Source of the DNA: Rhea pennata
Taxonomy: Eukaryota; Chordata; Aves; Rheiformes; Rheidae
NCBI RefSeq assembly: GCF_028389875.1
Contig: NC_084663.1
Location: 116,893,801 to 116,957,800 of the forward strand
Length of the DNA stretch: 64,000 nucleotides
Reading direction: 5' to 3'
Below the pieces are notes generated by a model. It searched no databases, had not been told where the DNA came from, and was given only the letters and a program-made list of their open reading frames with translations. The translations under genes and the position numbers were made by a program. How positions within the stretch are numbered: position 1 is the stretch's first letter; the number at the start of each line of letters is the position of its first letter. Of this stretch, positions 48,261-61,600 are shown piece after piece.

Positions 48261-50644
48261 TTTACAATGGAAAGTGAACAAGCAGCTTGAAACTCAGGCC
48301 AGTCCTTCCAACTCTAATTCATCAACTCCTCATCTGACAGATGCTCTGTTTGGTCTAAAGAAACATAAGTAAGTCTACTGCTAAGTCACAGCTCAGATAA
48401 GTTGGTAATGAAGTTATATAGGTGTTTGGATTGAGAGATAATTCAAAAAGATTGATTAAACAGCATTCAACATTTTGGGGCTGTAGCAGTTCCAGAGTGT
48501 TCATTGCAATAGGAACCACTTCTAAGGCGAAACTAGGTTTTTTCTCCTGTTTCCTTAATTAGGCCATTAATCTCATTCCCTACCATTTTTCCTTAGAGTG
48601 GCCCTTGGAAACCACCATGACAAAACCCTTAACTCTTGCTAAATCAGATTCCTCTTTCAAGAGCAGAGTCTGCAGCCACCATATAGTCATTTACTTGCCT
48701 ATAGCAAAACTATAGCATGCAGTGGGACATGATTAGTTTACAAGGTAAATACAGTGACTTTTGTTGTAGCTAGTGTGAGGCAACTGAGCAATGTAAATTA
48801 ATTAATTAAAATGCCTCACAGGAGCCACTTAAGTACCAGCAAAAGACGTGGCTGAAATAGGATAAAAATAAAAAGCATCTGTGCCACATTTGAGAGACAC
48901 TGATTTGGAGTCAGCTATTGAAAATCAGTGGGAAGGTTCACTCTGAATAAATTATTCAGCTCCAGAGCATATGTGTGCTCATGTTTATGGAAATATAGTA
49001 GGTAGCTTAGTCTAAACTGCAGGAATCATAGGAGATTCTGTGAGACTGTTGCAGAAATGCACGCCACAACTTTCGGAGCTGCATCTGCATTTAGAAAAAA
49101 AAAAAACAAAAAAAACCACTCTTCTCTTGACATAGAAAAAATTTATCGTCTTCCTGGTTACACTGGCTTTGTCCTTTCTACAAGTGGCTAATAAATCACA
49201 TCACTGATTTCAGTCCGATCACTCAACATCAATCTCACCACAGCCACCCTGAACAAACAACAAAATGGGAAGAAACACGTATCTGAAGTGAGGAAAAGTG
49301 TTTAATTCTGAACTGAAGGCTTAGAAATTAGGCAAAAAGAAGGTAACATATAAAAAAGATGAGGCTCATATTATATCCTACTGCTCAAGATTTTTAGATG
49401 TATGGAAGGAGATTATATAAAACTTTTACACTTAGCTATGTGAATTTTGTCTGCTAACATTATTCCTCTATGATGAGCTGATTATAGAATGATCACAGAT
49501 TAGTGCAAGCAGATTTTTAACTCTAGGTAACACTTAAAGCCTGATATATTTATTTGTGCAAATGTATTATGTTTCTGACTTTTTGTTAACTGTGTCTCAT
49601 AGTGATGTTTTTCAAGTGACTTTAATATTAATATGACAAAAATAACTTTCTGTTTTCTTTCAGTGGTTTTACAGTAAAATCCAATAATACTGCTCTGGGT
49701 CAACTTCTTGAGGTAATTTATGCAGAAAACTCCACAGGGCTGCCTGGTGGAATATCTCCCGCGTATACCTATTCCTCTGTATCAGTAGTGGAGAAGGCAA
49801 ATTAAGAAAAGATGTCATCTTTCATCTGGCACAGAGAAGGGGAAGATCTGAGACAAATCTGAGCACCACAGAGTGGTGCCAGTTTCAGCCTGGCCTCCGA
49901 GATAGCTCTGTTGCCTGCGTGGAAAAATGTCCCAGCATAGAAGAATCATCCATAAGTCATGACAGATGGAACCATAATTTATAAACTTTGAGCTGAAGCA
50001 GTAAGCAAGTTTTCAGATATCCTGAGCTTGAAGATAAAGGGCAAGGCCTCATGCTTGGCACAGGAGATTCAGAGAAGCCTGTTTAGAGAGCAGAGGACAC
50101 ATTAGTTGGCTTTGCGGAAGATGTGAGGCAGCCTTCAGAATAGGTCAACACCAGCTGATGACTTTCCACTTTGTGGATCACACTGCTGTGGACCACCCCA
50201 GGGTACTGAAAGCTGGATCTGGCATCTGCCAGGTCAGGAAAATATTCCATAGCCAGCCCTATGTTTAAGTTAGGAAATGTAGGTGTGAGGAGTCCGTGGA
50301 GGCTCCACGGCTCCAGCCATGAATGTAGATACAAAAAACAAGGTCATTTCACTGGGGTGGTAAAATTTTCTGTGCATTTTTGTGTGCCCATCACTATAAC
50401 TTCCACTTCACTCAAATTCAGTGACATCATTTGCCCCAGTGAAGAAATGACTTCACTGAGGAATGAGGATATCTCATTTGAGGCAAGGTGGCCATGCATG
50501 GTATAGAAGAGACAAGCCTGTGTCACCTAAACAAGCCACCTAAACATTACAGCTACTTGGCTCTGTTGTGAAGTCGTTCATCCAATGCTTGATGCTTAAT
50601 AGGGCCAGAGAGACTATTAATATTAATTATGGGATTGAAAAATG

Positions 50645-50880
50645 GCTTTGCTTAGCCTAGAGGAGGGAAGGCTAAGGAGAGATCTCATAGTGGTCTCCTG
50701 CTACTTAGATGGAGTTATAGAGAAGACAGAGCCAGACTCACCTCAGAGGTGCCCAGTGAAGGGATGAAGGGACAAGAGGCAACAGACAAAGTTTGCCAAA
50801 GCCCCGAGCAACCTGATCTAGCTTCACAGTTAGTTAGCATCTCTTCCCACCTTAATTTTTGTATGATTCTGTGACTACAA
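50645..50880 (+). mobile_element. CR1 LINE 3' fragment (+ strand)
   Basis: Matches the avian CR1 3' region as I know it. It runs from a diverged form of GGAGGGAAGGCTAAGGAGAG, through AGACTCACCTCAGAGGTGC and GGACAAGAGGCAAC, to GAGCAACCTGATCTAGCTT. The end is GTATGATTCTGTGA, a variant of the ATTCTATGA terminal repeat. Parts of the consensus between these blocks are missing, so it is an old, internally deleted and 5'-truncated copy. Confidence 0.85.
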
Positions 50881-50976
50881 ATGAGGAGCCATGGCCATTT
50901 CCTCCAAACTCACACTGGTTAGCAGCTAACTTCAGCTGTGAAGCGTGATGGGGTTTAGCCTTTCCATACCTGTGCG

Positions 50977-50979
<3 letters not shown>

Positions 50980-51009
<30 letters not shown>
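50980..51009 (+). repeat. 30-base A run
   Basis: An A run about 100 bp after the end of the + strand CR1 fragment. CR1 elements do not end in poly(A), so it is not that element's tail. Confidence 0.9.
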
Positions 51010-51012
<3 letters not shown>

Positions 51013-52575
51013 GCTATGAAACTTTGGATTTTCTCATTGTGTGTGTGAACACCCATCCCTTTCCTCACCCTTTCACTGTCTCATCTCTTCCCTTTCAGGA
51101 TTGCAGCATGCCTCAAATCAGCACTTTCCAAACCTCCAACGACAAGTTAAGAAAAGCGATATTTACACTGTCAGCACAATGAGAACAAATCATGGTGAAG
51201 TAATACTGGCTACTAGTGCAACACTTCCAAAGGTAAATAGCTTGTGACACAACCGCTCATCTGACAGCACACAGCTGCTGTCCCTGTGCAGTGGCTCCGG
51301 AAGGTATCATATCATAATACTGCTGATGGCGGGAACTAGTAAGACCCTGTTTAGTTGTGTTTTTCACTACCTCAGCCTATTTCTTCTGCAGTGGAAAAAC
51401 CCAAGTGTCTGTTTAAATGCAAGCTTTTGGGAAAGGATAGAAAAAAACAAACAGGGTGTTAGAAAAACATATTTCAAAACGGCTGGTAGTTGTCCCTGGG
51501 GAATTTGAGTGTCTGTTTGAATTGGTCTCCCTGCAGGAATCTGCACAGACTTTTTCACATTTCTGGCAAAATAACGGCAGCCTGAGGCTCCTTGGGTATA
51601 ATTCAATAACTATGAATTAGGAACTTCTTCTGAGAAGGAAAAAAAAGAAAGAAAATCAAAAAACACAGGTCTCTTAATTGATTATACTTTAAGAAAAAAA
51701 TCTGTATGGGCTTCCAGATTCAAGTGTAAAGACATGTTCTGGATACTTGGTCTTTTTCCAGAGAAATTTCACAAATGACATATGCAAGATCAATGAAACA
51801 ACACTACGGTAGTAACACAATTGATCCTGCTGCAGTAATGAAAATGTAAGTAGAAAGACAGCAGGCAGAAGACCTCAGACTTTCACTTGAAACAAAATAT
51901 TCAGCCTTATTTAGGCTGTTTTTTATTTCAGGTTTTTGAGTGGAAAAGTAGCCCCACTTGTCAATCAGCTAAGTTGCAGTGCTAATAGATTCTGGTGTTT
52001 AGGGGGTCAGCACAGAATTTAATTTAACATCTTACAATACGCCCACATGCCCAGAAAATGTGGACAGCTTGATAGGGTTCACTGAGCCAAAGAAGTAAGA
52101 CCAAAACAGTGCATTAATGTATAGGGGAAGAATAGTTGCAATCAGTTCCCTTGTGAATTGGACAGAGAACTTGGAGATGAAGCAATTATCAGCCATCGGG
52201 GATTAATAGTAAAGTGTGAATGCCAAGCTGTATATGTTAGGGGCAGAATATGTTGCCTATAGAAAACAACAAAGAGCGTTTCTTACTATTAAGTGAGATT
52301 AAACGTAATGGCCTGATTTAATCACAAAGGCAGAATTAAATTCAGATGGCAACTTCAAAGTGAACACATGCACAGAGACTACTGCATACATTTACATATA
52401 GCTGGCATAGCTTGGCTTGCATTACAATAGGATAAAGTTTCTTTGGCCACTTAAACAATTTTCTATTCTTTGCTTTTTGTTAACATTCACTGTATTTATC
52501 CCTAAATTGCTTTTAGCTAATAAGATGGAGCTAAGAGTTATATTTATTCATGGAAGCTGTACTTTTAAATTCTTT

Positions 52576-52576
<1 letters not shown>

Positions 52577-52608
<32 letters not shown>
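52577..52608 (+). repeat. 32-base A run
   Basis: An A run. The upstream 150 bases are AT-rich and match no gene I recognise, so there is no evidence for a processed pseudogene. Confidence 0.9.
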
Positions 52609-52609
<1 letters not shown>

Positions 52610-52940
52610 ACAGCAAAGGGTCAACAAGAACAGAATGGCTGTAATCAGATAGCAACAGAAAGCTGCTGTCCTGACCTACTGATTTTCGTCTGCCCACAGA
52701 GGTATCACACACTGCAGATCCGAACAGGACACCTGACATGTTGTGCACTTTCCCTTCTTTCCTCCTTGGAGGAGTCCAATTCTAGGTCTACACTATCTTG
52801 CTGCATCCGGTTTCTTTTTCAAACGCAGCTGATGAAAGGCATGGGTGATACAGTTCCCCTCGAGTGCTGCTCACCACTCCTTTTGGTCACCGGTGCCTGC
52901 AGTCCCAGTGTCCCTCCAGCTCAGACGTCCAGACCTCCTG

Positions 52941-52952
52941 CTACCAGGGGGC
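52941..52952 (+). promoter_or_regulatory. CTCF-like site
   Basis: CTACCAGGGGGC matches the core CTCF consensus CCASYAGRKGGC at 11 of 12 positions. Single-motif evidence only. Confidence 0.35.
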
Positions 52953-55139
52953 AGGCACCAGGAGCAGGCGGCAGGTAGCCGGGGGGCTCAGGCCCTTAGC
53001 AGCATGCACACCTAGAAGGATGTGCAGGTCCGCACTTCACGGACCACGGATTTCCTGTCCCCCTCTGCCACCGAGCCAGCTGAGAGCAGCAGGCCTTGCT
53101 GGTCTGGCTAGCCAGAGGTGACTTCCCTGCCCGTCCACGCTGAATTCATCACTCACCCCTCTCCTGGGATGGAGATCAAGAGGAGCAAATGCAGTTGTCA
53201 GCACCTGGCTTTGACCTTTCATGTTGCAATCATACTTGCTTTTGATGGTTTTGCACAGATTCCTTTCCCTGTTGGTCACAGCATGTCAGGCATGCTGCAC
53301 TTGGATGCATTACAACTCATACTAAAAAGTAAGGTGCCCGTCTTCTGTCTTGGAGTGAGGACTTGCACAGTTACTGCCATGGAGTTAACATGCTGCAGCT
53401 TATTTCACTGTAGCTGTGTGCCCATGCTCTGATCTGAACCTGAAATGTGGGTATAATCCTACCTATGCATTCTGAAACTGCCTTGCAACTGGGTTACAGA
53501 GCAATAGTGTTGTTGCAACTGCTATTGCATGAGGCACAAATAGACACTGAACATGGGAGTAAATGACTGGAGCAGAAACAGCTCTTCAAAGTTGGATCAG
53601 GTTAGCATAAGGTATTCACAGCACCCTCAGTAGAAAAGAAATAAAGAAAAATTATTAGGAGCAATTGAGTCATGCTGAGTGAAAGTGTCACTGGTAATGA
53701 GATACCCCCCACATCCAAAATGCTAGTGCTCCAAGTCAGCCCGGCACAGCCCCAGCTCACAGGGAAAGAAGCAGCATCACAGCCAGAGCCCGAATGAACC
53801 TCATATTGGACAAATCTGCAGAAAGACACTTAGAAACTTCAAAGGCCCCTCCAGCAGGCTGTTCCTTCAGCACAGGGCATCCAAGAGCAGCTTCACAGCA
53901 CCCAGCCCAGAGTTCAGCTCCTCCTCAAAAACCTTGGATAGAGACCACAGCTCTCCCTTTCCTGGGAGCATCATGAGAGTACTGGAGAAAATCCCTTCCA
54001 GCAGCACATTGTTTCCTCCAGCATCTCAGCTCTGTCCCAGCCTGGCCCCAGGCTCACATTTGGCAAAGCACAGGCATTTCTTGCTGATGGATCCGAGCAA
54101 TATTAGTGACACAGACGAGCAAGGACCTGATAACTGTGGCTGTGATCAGTCTTCTTAGGGCAGCTCCCCTCAAGTCTTCTGCACCAAGGCCCACGTGTTT
54201 CTGGGCACATCCCAGGGGTCGGCTCCTCCCTCACTCCCTGCTGCATGGCCCGCACTCTATGTCCCCAGACCCTGTTGTGCAAGAGCTGGCAATGCAACTG
54301 ACAAAAACCTTCAAAGACCATCTGTAAGAGGGAATATAACATGGACAAGGAGGGAGAAAGTGTTTCAGAAACATTTGTATTTTCCAGCCAGCTGTGGGCA
54401 GCCGAGTACAACCTGGTTCATCTCTAACCCCCAGGAGGTGAGCTGAGGATGGTGGGAGAAGTATGTATGTCCATCACCCTCTAGTAAGAAAGCAGCCTCC
54501 TTCCTCAAGGGAGAAGTCAAGCTGCAGTAGTCCTTGGTCATTTCAAGAAAGTGTCACCAGCGAGCCCCAGGCCACTGCACAGCAAGGCAATACCACTCAA
54601 AGTGTCAACATCCTGAGGAACTGCTGTGCCAGAGCCGGTCCCCCATGCTGAGCAGGCAAAGGAGGCCCCATGGCACACCGCACTGCCCCTGCCATGCCTT
54701 GGGCTTAGTGGTGGGCAATGTGCTCTGTGGAGCAGGAGAACTGGGGCAAACCTTTTAAGAGGTTCCTGGAGACACCAGGATTCAATTTGCTGTTTTTATG
54801 GTGCCCAATTCCCACTGGCTTCATTTTTAAATTCTTTCTGGGAGTTTCTCAGCATCTTTGGACGCCTGCATCCCACCTGGTCCCACTGATCACCAACCAC
54901 CACACCACATCCAGCACATACCTCTGGCCGTCAATGCATATAGAGCAACAGAGAAATGAAAGTCAGCTTCCCCACGGTGGAGCTCATTGCTCAGAGACCA
55001 GAGGACAGCCCAGACACTACCTCCATTAAAGCAAACTCCCTAGGAGAGAAGGCCTAAAATCCCTCGCCCTCCTCACTTCCACCTCCCCGATAAAATTTAC
55101 CCAGGATATATAGAAAAGGGGAAAATTAAGTCCACAGTT

Positions 55140-55960
55140 CTGCGTGGCAAACGAAGGGGGCAGTTTGGCTTTTCCCCCGGCACCCGCTGGACATGGCGAG
55201 GAGCCCAGCTTCGTGTCTTCCTGCCGCGGGGCCGGGTTAGCGCTGCAGAGACCAGGGACGGGAACCTCCCTTTGAACGGAAGGGAGATATTTCAGACCTG
55301 CTGCCGCTCACGGAGAAACAGCTTTTTCCCCTTGCTCCCTTAACCTTGGCGGGCCGATGGCTCTGACAGCCCGCAGCCCAAATCCTCTCACATCAAAAAG
55401 AGGAAAGCCAATTTCCCCGGACAAAAGCCTGAAGTGCCGGCGTGACAGGTCACGAAGCACGATCACCTCCCGCTTCGGGTGAGAGCGCTGAAGAGGGATC
55501 CCGCTAAGTAGCACAGGCCACGGGACGGGGGCTTAACCCCCGCCTGCGCCTTCGGACACTGGGATCGGTGCGTAAAGCATCTCAAGTACCGGCGGGGGGA
55601 CGCCAAGAGCAGGGGGTGCCGGCGAGGGGCTTGGGCACGTTTCTCAGGCAACTGCGGGGGGAATGTCACAGCTATAGCAACTGGCTCTGCAGCGGGCGGC
55701 AGGGCAGCCAGGGCATCCTCTGCGCGGCCCCCTCCCCGTGGCCCCCAGCGGGAGGTCAGGGCGTTGCGTTTTTTTTTTTCCCCGGTCAGCTCTGAATTTC
55801 CTCGTAGCAGGGGGGTTGCGATCTCACCGCGCGGCTCCCGCGGCTGTACCTGCCCTCCGGCTGCTCACCGGGAAACGCACGGTGAAAAACCTGCCTAGCG
55901 CCACTTCCCGCTCCTTGCCCGCTGCTGGGGCCCCTTCTCCCCGCAGCCAGGTCTCCTTCC
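55140..55960. promoter_or_regulatory. CpG-rich block
   Basis: CpG-enriched, with no clear TATA or CCAAT arrangement and no supported gene. Confidence 0.45.
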
Positions 55961-57635
55961 TATGTATCATCTTCCTCCAGAGGGTCACGAGGGTGGGGAG
56001 GCACCACATCTCCTTTTAGCTGTCCAAAACTTGCCCTTCTGCTCCAAACTCCTCATCCTATGCTCCCAAGAGCGACAGAGACGCCCACCTTTCCATACTG
56101 CTTTCTTAAGGCAGCACAAGGAAACGCAGGGGACCTGGGGAGAATTAGGTGAGTTAAATCCTGCCCCATGTTTCCTCCCCCCACAGCTCCTGGCATTGCT
56201 TCATGTTGGCCCCTGGCCTGCGCACTTTCTTCCTCTCCTTTGATCCGAGTGGCAGGTGGGTCCGTAGCCAAACTGGGATGTGAGGAAGGCTAGAGAGTAA
56301 AAATCATCCCAGCATCATAGGCATGGAGCCACCAGCTAGATTTAGAGGCCCCCTTGTCCCCTTGGTGCAATTTGCTGTTGGGGTGCTTTTGGCGGCTGGG
56401 AAAACAGGCCCATAAAAACCTTCTCCATCCCAAACGGGTGCCTCCCCTCTCCCCAAACAAACGGCGGCAGCGAGCAAGGCCCTGTGTTTCAGGCTGCGCA
56501 GCCCGGCAAGAGCCTCCCCGCGCAGCCTGCTGCGCCACGGTGAGCGCAGGATGCCCTGTCACACAGCCAGACAGAGCAACCCCCAATCCCCCACCGAGCC
56601 ACCTGCGACAGGGAGCAGAAGCTCCAGGAATCCTGAGGTCGCAACCAGGAGAAACCATGATGCTCAGTTAGCAAGACCAGGATTTGCAATGTCTCCCTTT
56701 CTGTAATAAGACACTGGCACTGTCTGCCAAAAATAAGTTATGTGGGTTTCCTTCCTTTTTAACCAAGAATAAATACTCTTCCTGCTCATTAAATATTTCT
56801 ACCAGTTCAATGAGCTTTGGATCAGGTTCATAATCATGCAGACAATAACGGCACTGAAACTGGGGATATTTAGTTTTTCCCCAGAGGTTCTGATATATGA
56901 TGGATGAGTTTTATTTATCACTGTCAAACATGCAAGTATGCCTTTAAATTATCCCGAGAACATGAATATGCAGGAGAGAGCAGGACACTAGGATATGGAA
57001 CATATAGATGTGAGCAAAGAAAAACAACAGCACTTAGAAGTTAGAAGAGATGTTTTAGCTTTATTAAGAAATCGCTTTCAAATTATTTGAAAAACACCAT
57101 GAATACTCAGGAGACTGAAAACATTTAGAGCACGATGTTCAAAGGACATCATACAAGCTATTTGCGTAAATGATTTCTTCTAACGCTTTGTCACTTAGCC
57201 TACAAGCTTGGAGACTCAGGATTACGAGCTCAGTCACTTTGGGGGAAACAATTATGCTCAAAATACTGAGGCGCTGAATCCCATATACGTGCTCTACTCC
57301 ACCCTGAAGGACCGTGATACTCCACGCGATGCAAAACAGGGTATGCACAGGCCACGTTTCCTCTGTTGCTAGTATTCAGAGGCTCAGTTGTAAAACACAG
57401 AGCAACGAGAGAAGAGGAGGGGAGAACGTGGTGTCCCTTGGGCAGAGACAGGAGAAGGTGCTTGCAGACCGGCGGTTTCCCAGTCTTGCTCTTAGCAATG
57501 TTTCCTCTTCTTTCCTCCCCTGCCCATGCAAGCGGTCTCCTGGCTAAAACTCCCACCTTTCCTGGAGCTGCTTTTTTTGGTTAAGTGCAGCCCTCCTCTT
57601 CCTTAGACTAAAGGTCTTTCCAAAATTCCCACTGC
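55961..57635. other. Downstream intergenic, no gene seen
   Basis: Ordinary sequence, AT-rich at 56.7-57.3 kb. No recognised features. Confidence 0.5.
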
Positions 57636-57639
57636 TCAT

Positions 57640-58180
57640 GGGATTTCTCCCTATGCCCCCACTGCAAGTCGTCCCGGCTGTGGGCAGCAGACCGAGTCTT
57701 GCTCCACAGCGGCCACGGAGGCACTCTGAAGCCTCAGCCGGACCCCGGAGGTGGCTCCCAGGGACGCGACACGTCCCCCACCTGGGGGCTGACGGGACAC
57801 CCAGGATGCCATCCCCACTCTCCCCAAACTTGAGCAGGACAACAGCAGCCCAGGCATTTGTTTTACTTTTCTCCAAGGGCGACGCTCTGGCTCTTTCAGT
57901 GGCTGCTTATTCTAGCACCTCACAAGGCCCCATCAGCCTCCACTAACCCATCCACCCCGAGAAACCAGGCTAAACATTTTAATGGAAACTAGCCACCGAA
58001 GAGGGAGGTTTTCCCTGGCAAGGATGGGAAAGGAGAGCGAGGAGGGCGCAGGCGCCCCGTTTCCCCGTGCAGCTCCCTGGGCACCGTACCTCCACCCGCG
58101 CGGGAGGGCTGATGCTCCTGATGCTCGCAACCTCTTGCCACCAATGGCCCCGCGTTGCCCTCCCATCTGCTTGCAGCGGC
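57640..58180. promoter_or_regulatory. CpG-rich block
   Basis: Moderately CpG-rich, flanking the conserved-looking block at 58.3-58.7 kb. No gene assignable. Confidence 0.4.
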
Positions 58181-58289
58181 AGGAGGCCGCTGCATTTTCC
58201 TTTGTGAAGAAAAGGCAAATATAGTGTCAGATGAAAGCAAAAACAAAACCCCAAACTACCGCCACCACCAGCAACAAAACCACGCGCAG

Positions 58290-58680
58290 GCACTAGTGTT
58301 TCGATGACTGCATCATTAGGCAGCAGCGAATCTCCATGCCAAGCATGTTCATTAATCCACAGCGGCGCTCACTTTCCCATATGGCTTCGTTTCTGTAAAT
58401 ACAGTCCGGGGAGTAGCCGGGGGGGGCGGTGGAGATGAGATCCTGATGATTTCATATCGTAATAGGTTATTCCTGGTGCCTTGCCAAATGCGTCAAGCCG
58501 AACCATCTGGGTTTGGGAAGGTTCTGCACTTCCCAGCGCTTGGCTCCATATGCCCGGCGCCGCAGGCGTCCCTGCCCTCTCCCGGCCCGCTGTGACTCAT
58601 GCTGATTGTTATTCAGGTGGGATGGCCCGGTCATGAACTGCACTAATCAAAAAACAAACTGCACCAAAACACTGAGGCTC
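58290..58680. promoter_or_regulatory. Candidate conserved non-coding element
   Basis: Repeat-free, with TTCATTAATCC, CCATATGG, TGACTCA and GATTGTTATTC motifs. These resemble homeodomain, E-box/CArG-like, AP-1 and SOX sites. Possible enhancer. Confidence 0.35.
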
Positions 58681-61600
58681 ACACACTGGCTTGGGCCTCC
58701 CCCTGACCTCTGTTCCCCAGCCGCTTCCAATGGATGTAATGCAGGTTGTTCTTCTGGATTTTTGCACCTTCCACAGTTACCAGACATCTGTGTAAATCCC
58801 CACCCCCTCGTGTTGGGCACCAGGGTCAGTAATGTTCAACAATTCAACGTGGGAAGTCTTAGTGAGGAAGTACCAGGCCATAAATTTCGTCCAACAAGAG
58901 CCACCTATCAAGCTGAGCCTTGTTAAGAGGCTTCCCAGATATTAATCACAATAAAGGCCGCGGTTCCTGTACTGTTGTGGCGAAAGAATGGAACAGTCAG
59001 AGGTTGCAAGATGGATTTTTCACTCCTTTTTCCCTTTAATATTGGCTCGGTTGTCGTGTCACATTCACCGCAGGCCTGCTGTCGAGCCATCGCCCCTCCG
59101 CTTTGAGCTCGTCGCAAGACGAAAAGCCACAGCACGACGCGCACAAGCAAGCTCCCTGGCTTCAGACAAAACAGCGGCTCCCCCTAAACCGGTGCAAACC
59201 TCAAAATCTCCCCTCTGCGATTTGCGGCTGCGTAATCAGGTAAAAATAGTGTTTGATTGCAACCCGCCCCCTCAAAAAGAAGAAGGAAGAAAAAAAAAAG
59301 GTCAGTTTTATTTGCCAGGGTGGTAAGCCGCCACAACCTGCACCGCTGCACTGATTTCCGCAGGAGCTGGAGCAGCCCCGGCCTCCGGGCAGCTGCAGCC
59401 TAAAACTAGTTTACACACTTTTAATGGAGACGAAGACCAAAGGAGAGAGCGTAACTCGGGAAGGCAGCTCTGTTTCGTGCCTCCCTCCTCGGCTAAGAGC
59501 AACTTGTCGCCCGCGGTGCGAGCTGAGGTCTGTGACGCTCTGGGGATGAGAATCTGCTGGCTGCTTGGGACAGATCCTCTGGGAAGGGGGCGTCCCGGCC
59601 AGAGCACCGGCCCAGTGCTCACCAAGCAGCCACAGGATCATAGAAGGGCTGAGGTTGGAAGGGACCTCTGGAGACCATCTAGTCCAACCCCCCTGCTCCA
59701 GCAGGGTCACCTAGAGCAGGTTGCCCAGGACCCTGTCCAGCCGGCTTTTGGGTATCTCCAAGGATGGAGACTCCACCACCTCTCTGGGCAGCCTGTTCCA
59801 GTGTTCCCGCAGGCTCAAAGCCTGCACCTGTCCGCACATGGGAAAGAAAAAGGGATCCCTGCTTTCACACCCCTTAAAAATCTCCGGGACACTGGCCTCC
59901 TGCCCCAAGCGGCGCGTGGAGGGACGGAGCGCGCGGGTGCGCGCCAACAGCACGTCACGACGAGGCGCCCAGCACCCGAATACTCGCGGCGGTGGTGCGG
60001 AGCGGAGGGCTGCCTCGGTGAGCCGATTCAGGCGTGCGGGTTAGGGCCGCAGACCCTTTCTGCCCCCACGGTTCTGTTTCCGTGAGGCTGGCAGAAACTG
60101 ACACTTTTTCTTTTGCTTAATTAAGTCGTTCAGAGGAAGGCTGGTCAAACAGTTGCATCTACGTGGGGAGTCTTGAAGCGAACAGAAAGCCGTGGGCGTT
60201 GCCAACATAAAAAGGGGGATTCTGTTATTGTTTGGGTGTAGACGGGTCATTTTTTCAAAGTTACTGCTGCCTGAGTGACCACAACCCTGCAAGCAGCAGC
60301 GATGAAAGGACATGAAAGCTGCTAAATGCAACTACCTTGGGCTCCAAAGTGCAAGAAGAAAAAAATCACCATAAAAGAAGGCGCATGTACTTTCTTCCTC
60401 CAGAGAAAGAGTGAACGGATTTCAATGTGATACGGCAGCACACTGAGAATCAGAGCAGGCCCCTCTGAGCCTCCCGTTCCTCGAGGGCAGATAAAAAATC
60501 TGGCGCCGGGGAGCTCTGGCAGGCACCCTGCAAACTGAGCAGCTCAGCTTGTACAGAGCAGCCCACCTCTTACCTGCTCTCATCCCCAGCCAAAGAAGAA
60601 GCCCTAGGAACAATTACCAGTGGCTTTAAGTCCAAGTTTATGCAATATTCAGCTGGCTTTCAGCAAAAGCCTGGCTGCGCTTCTAAGGCCACTGGTGTCG
60701 TAAGTTTGAAGGGTGTTTCTCATCTTTTGGCAGGCCTCTCACCCTCAAAACCCAATGTAACTCTGGCTTCAGTGACATTATGCTGCCTGATGTTCTGGAA
60801 GAGCTGGCATAAACTATTCACTTATATTTTATTGCGTGGGTTTCAAGTCCAGTGCTGCTTGGGTTTTCCCAGAGCAAGCAGCTGAGCAAAGCACAGATCT
60901 CGCACCTCCGTGGACAGCTCTGTGTGGGCAGCTCAGGAGCCCTGGTTTAACCAGGGCCATTGCACGACATCAGGCTCATGGTGCACAGTGTGTCATTTAG
61001 CCACAACTTTACACACGGTCAGCACCTCTGTATTATGACTTGATATTTTTGTACTTGCATGTAATCAAGCTAGATATACATAAGATGCCTAGCTCATCAC
61101 CGTTACCATCAAGCAAGTGGTTTTTAATTGAGACTCTGTATGAGAGAAAGGAATCTGCCAACCCAGGCTGAAAGCTGCCCTTGCAGCAGCTAGAGCTGCT
61201 TCAAGTTGTGGCCCCGTCTCAGCAGCAAGCTCTCTGGGAACTGGAAAGGCCGTGCCTTTATGTGGTCCTCAAGTCTAACTGGGAAAAATGACCCATTCAC
61301 CCTTAGCTCAAACATTTAGCAATCTAAAACTAAAGCTGCCACACAGAACTTGGCAGGACTCATATCCCCTGCTTTGACTAGAAGCTGGCATGAGATGCAA
61401 CATCTTTGATCCAATCGGCATGTTCTCAAAACCCAGTGATTTTTAAATCCAAGGATTCAGGATCCTGGATTCAGACCTCCATCCCATCTGCCCAAGGCAG
61501 CCGAAGGCCGAGACTCAAATCATGACTGCAGCAAGTCCAGCCTTTGGCAGGAATACAGTGATGCTGATGGTCCCGATCTTTCCAGAATTTGCAGCTCTTC

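Larger units (their letters stand above)
48261..55130. other. Downstream intergenic, repeats only
   Basis: Apart from the CR1 fragment at 50.6 kb and two long A runs, I see nothing. A run of TAATTAATTAATTAAAATG lies near 48797. No supported coding sequence. Confidence 0.55.

Noticed and set aside
50980..52608. Poly(A) runs at 50.98 and 52.58 kb as tails of processed pseudogenes
   Set aside because: No recognisable gene sequence precedes either run, and I found no clear flanking target-site duplications.
59477..60085. 202-residue + strand frame
   Set aside because: It runs straight through the CR1 fragment and has no other recognisable content.
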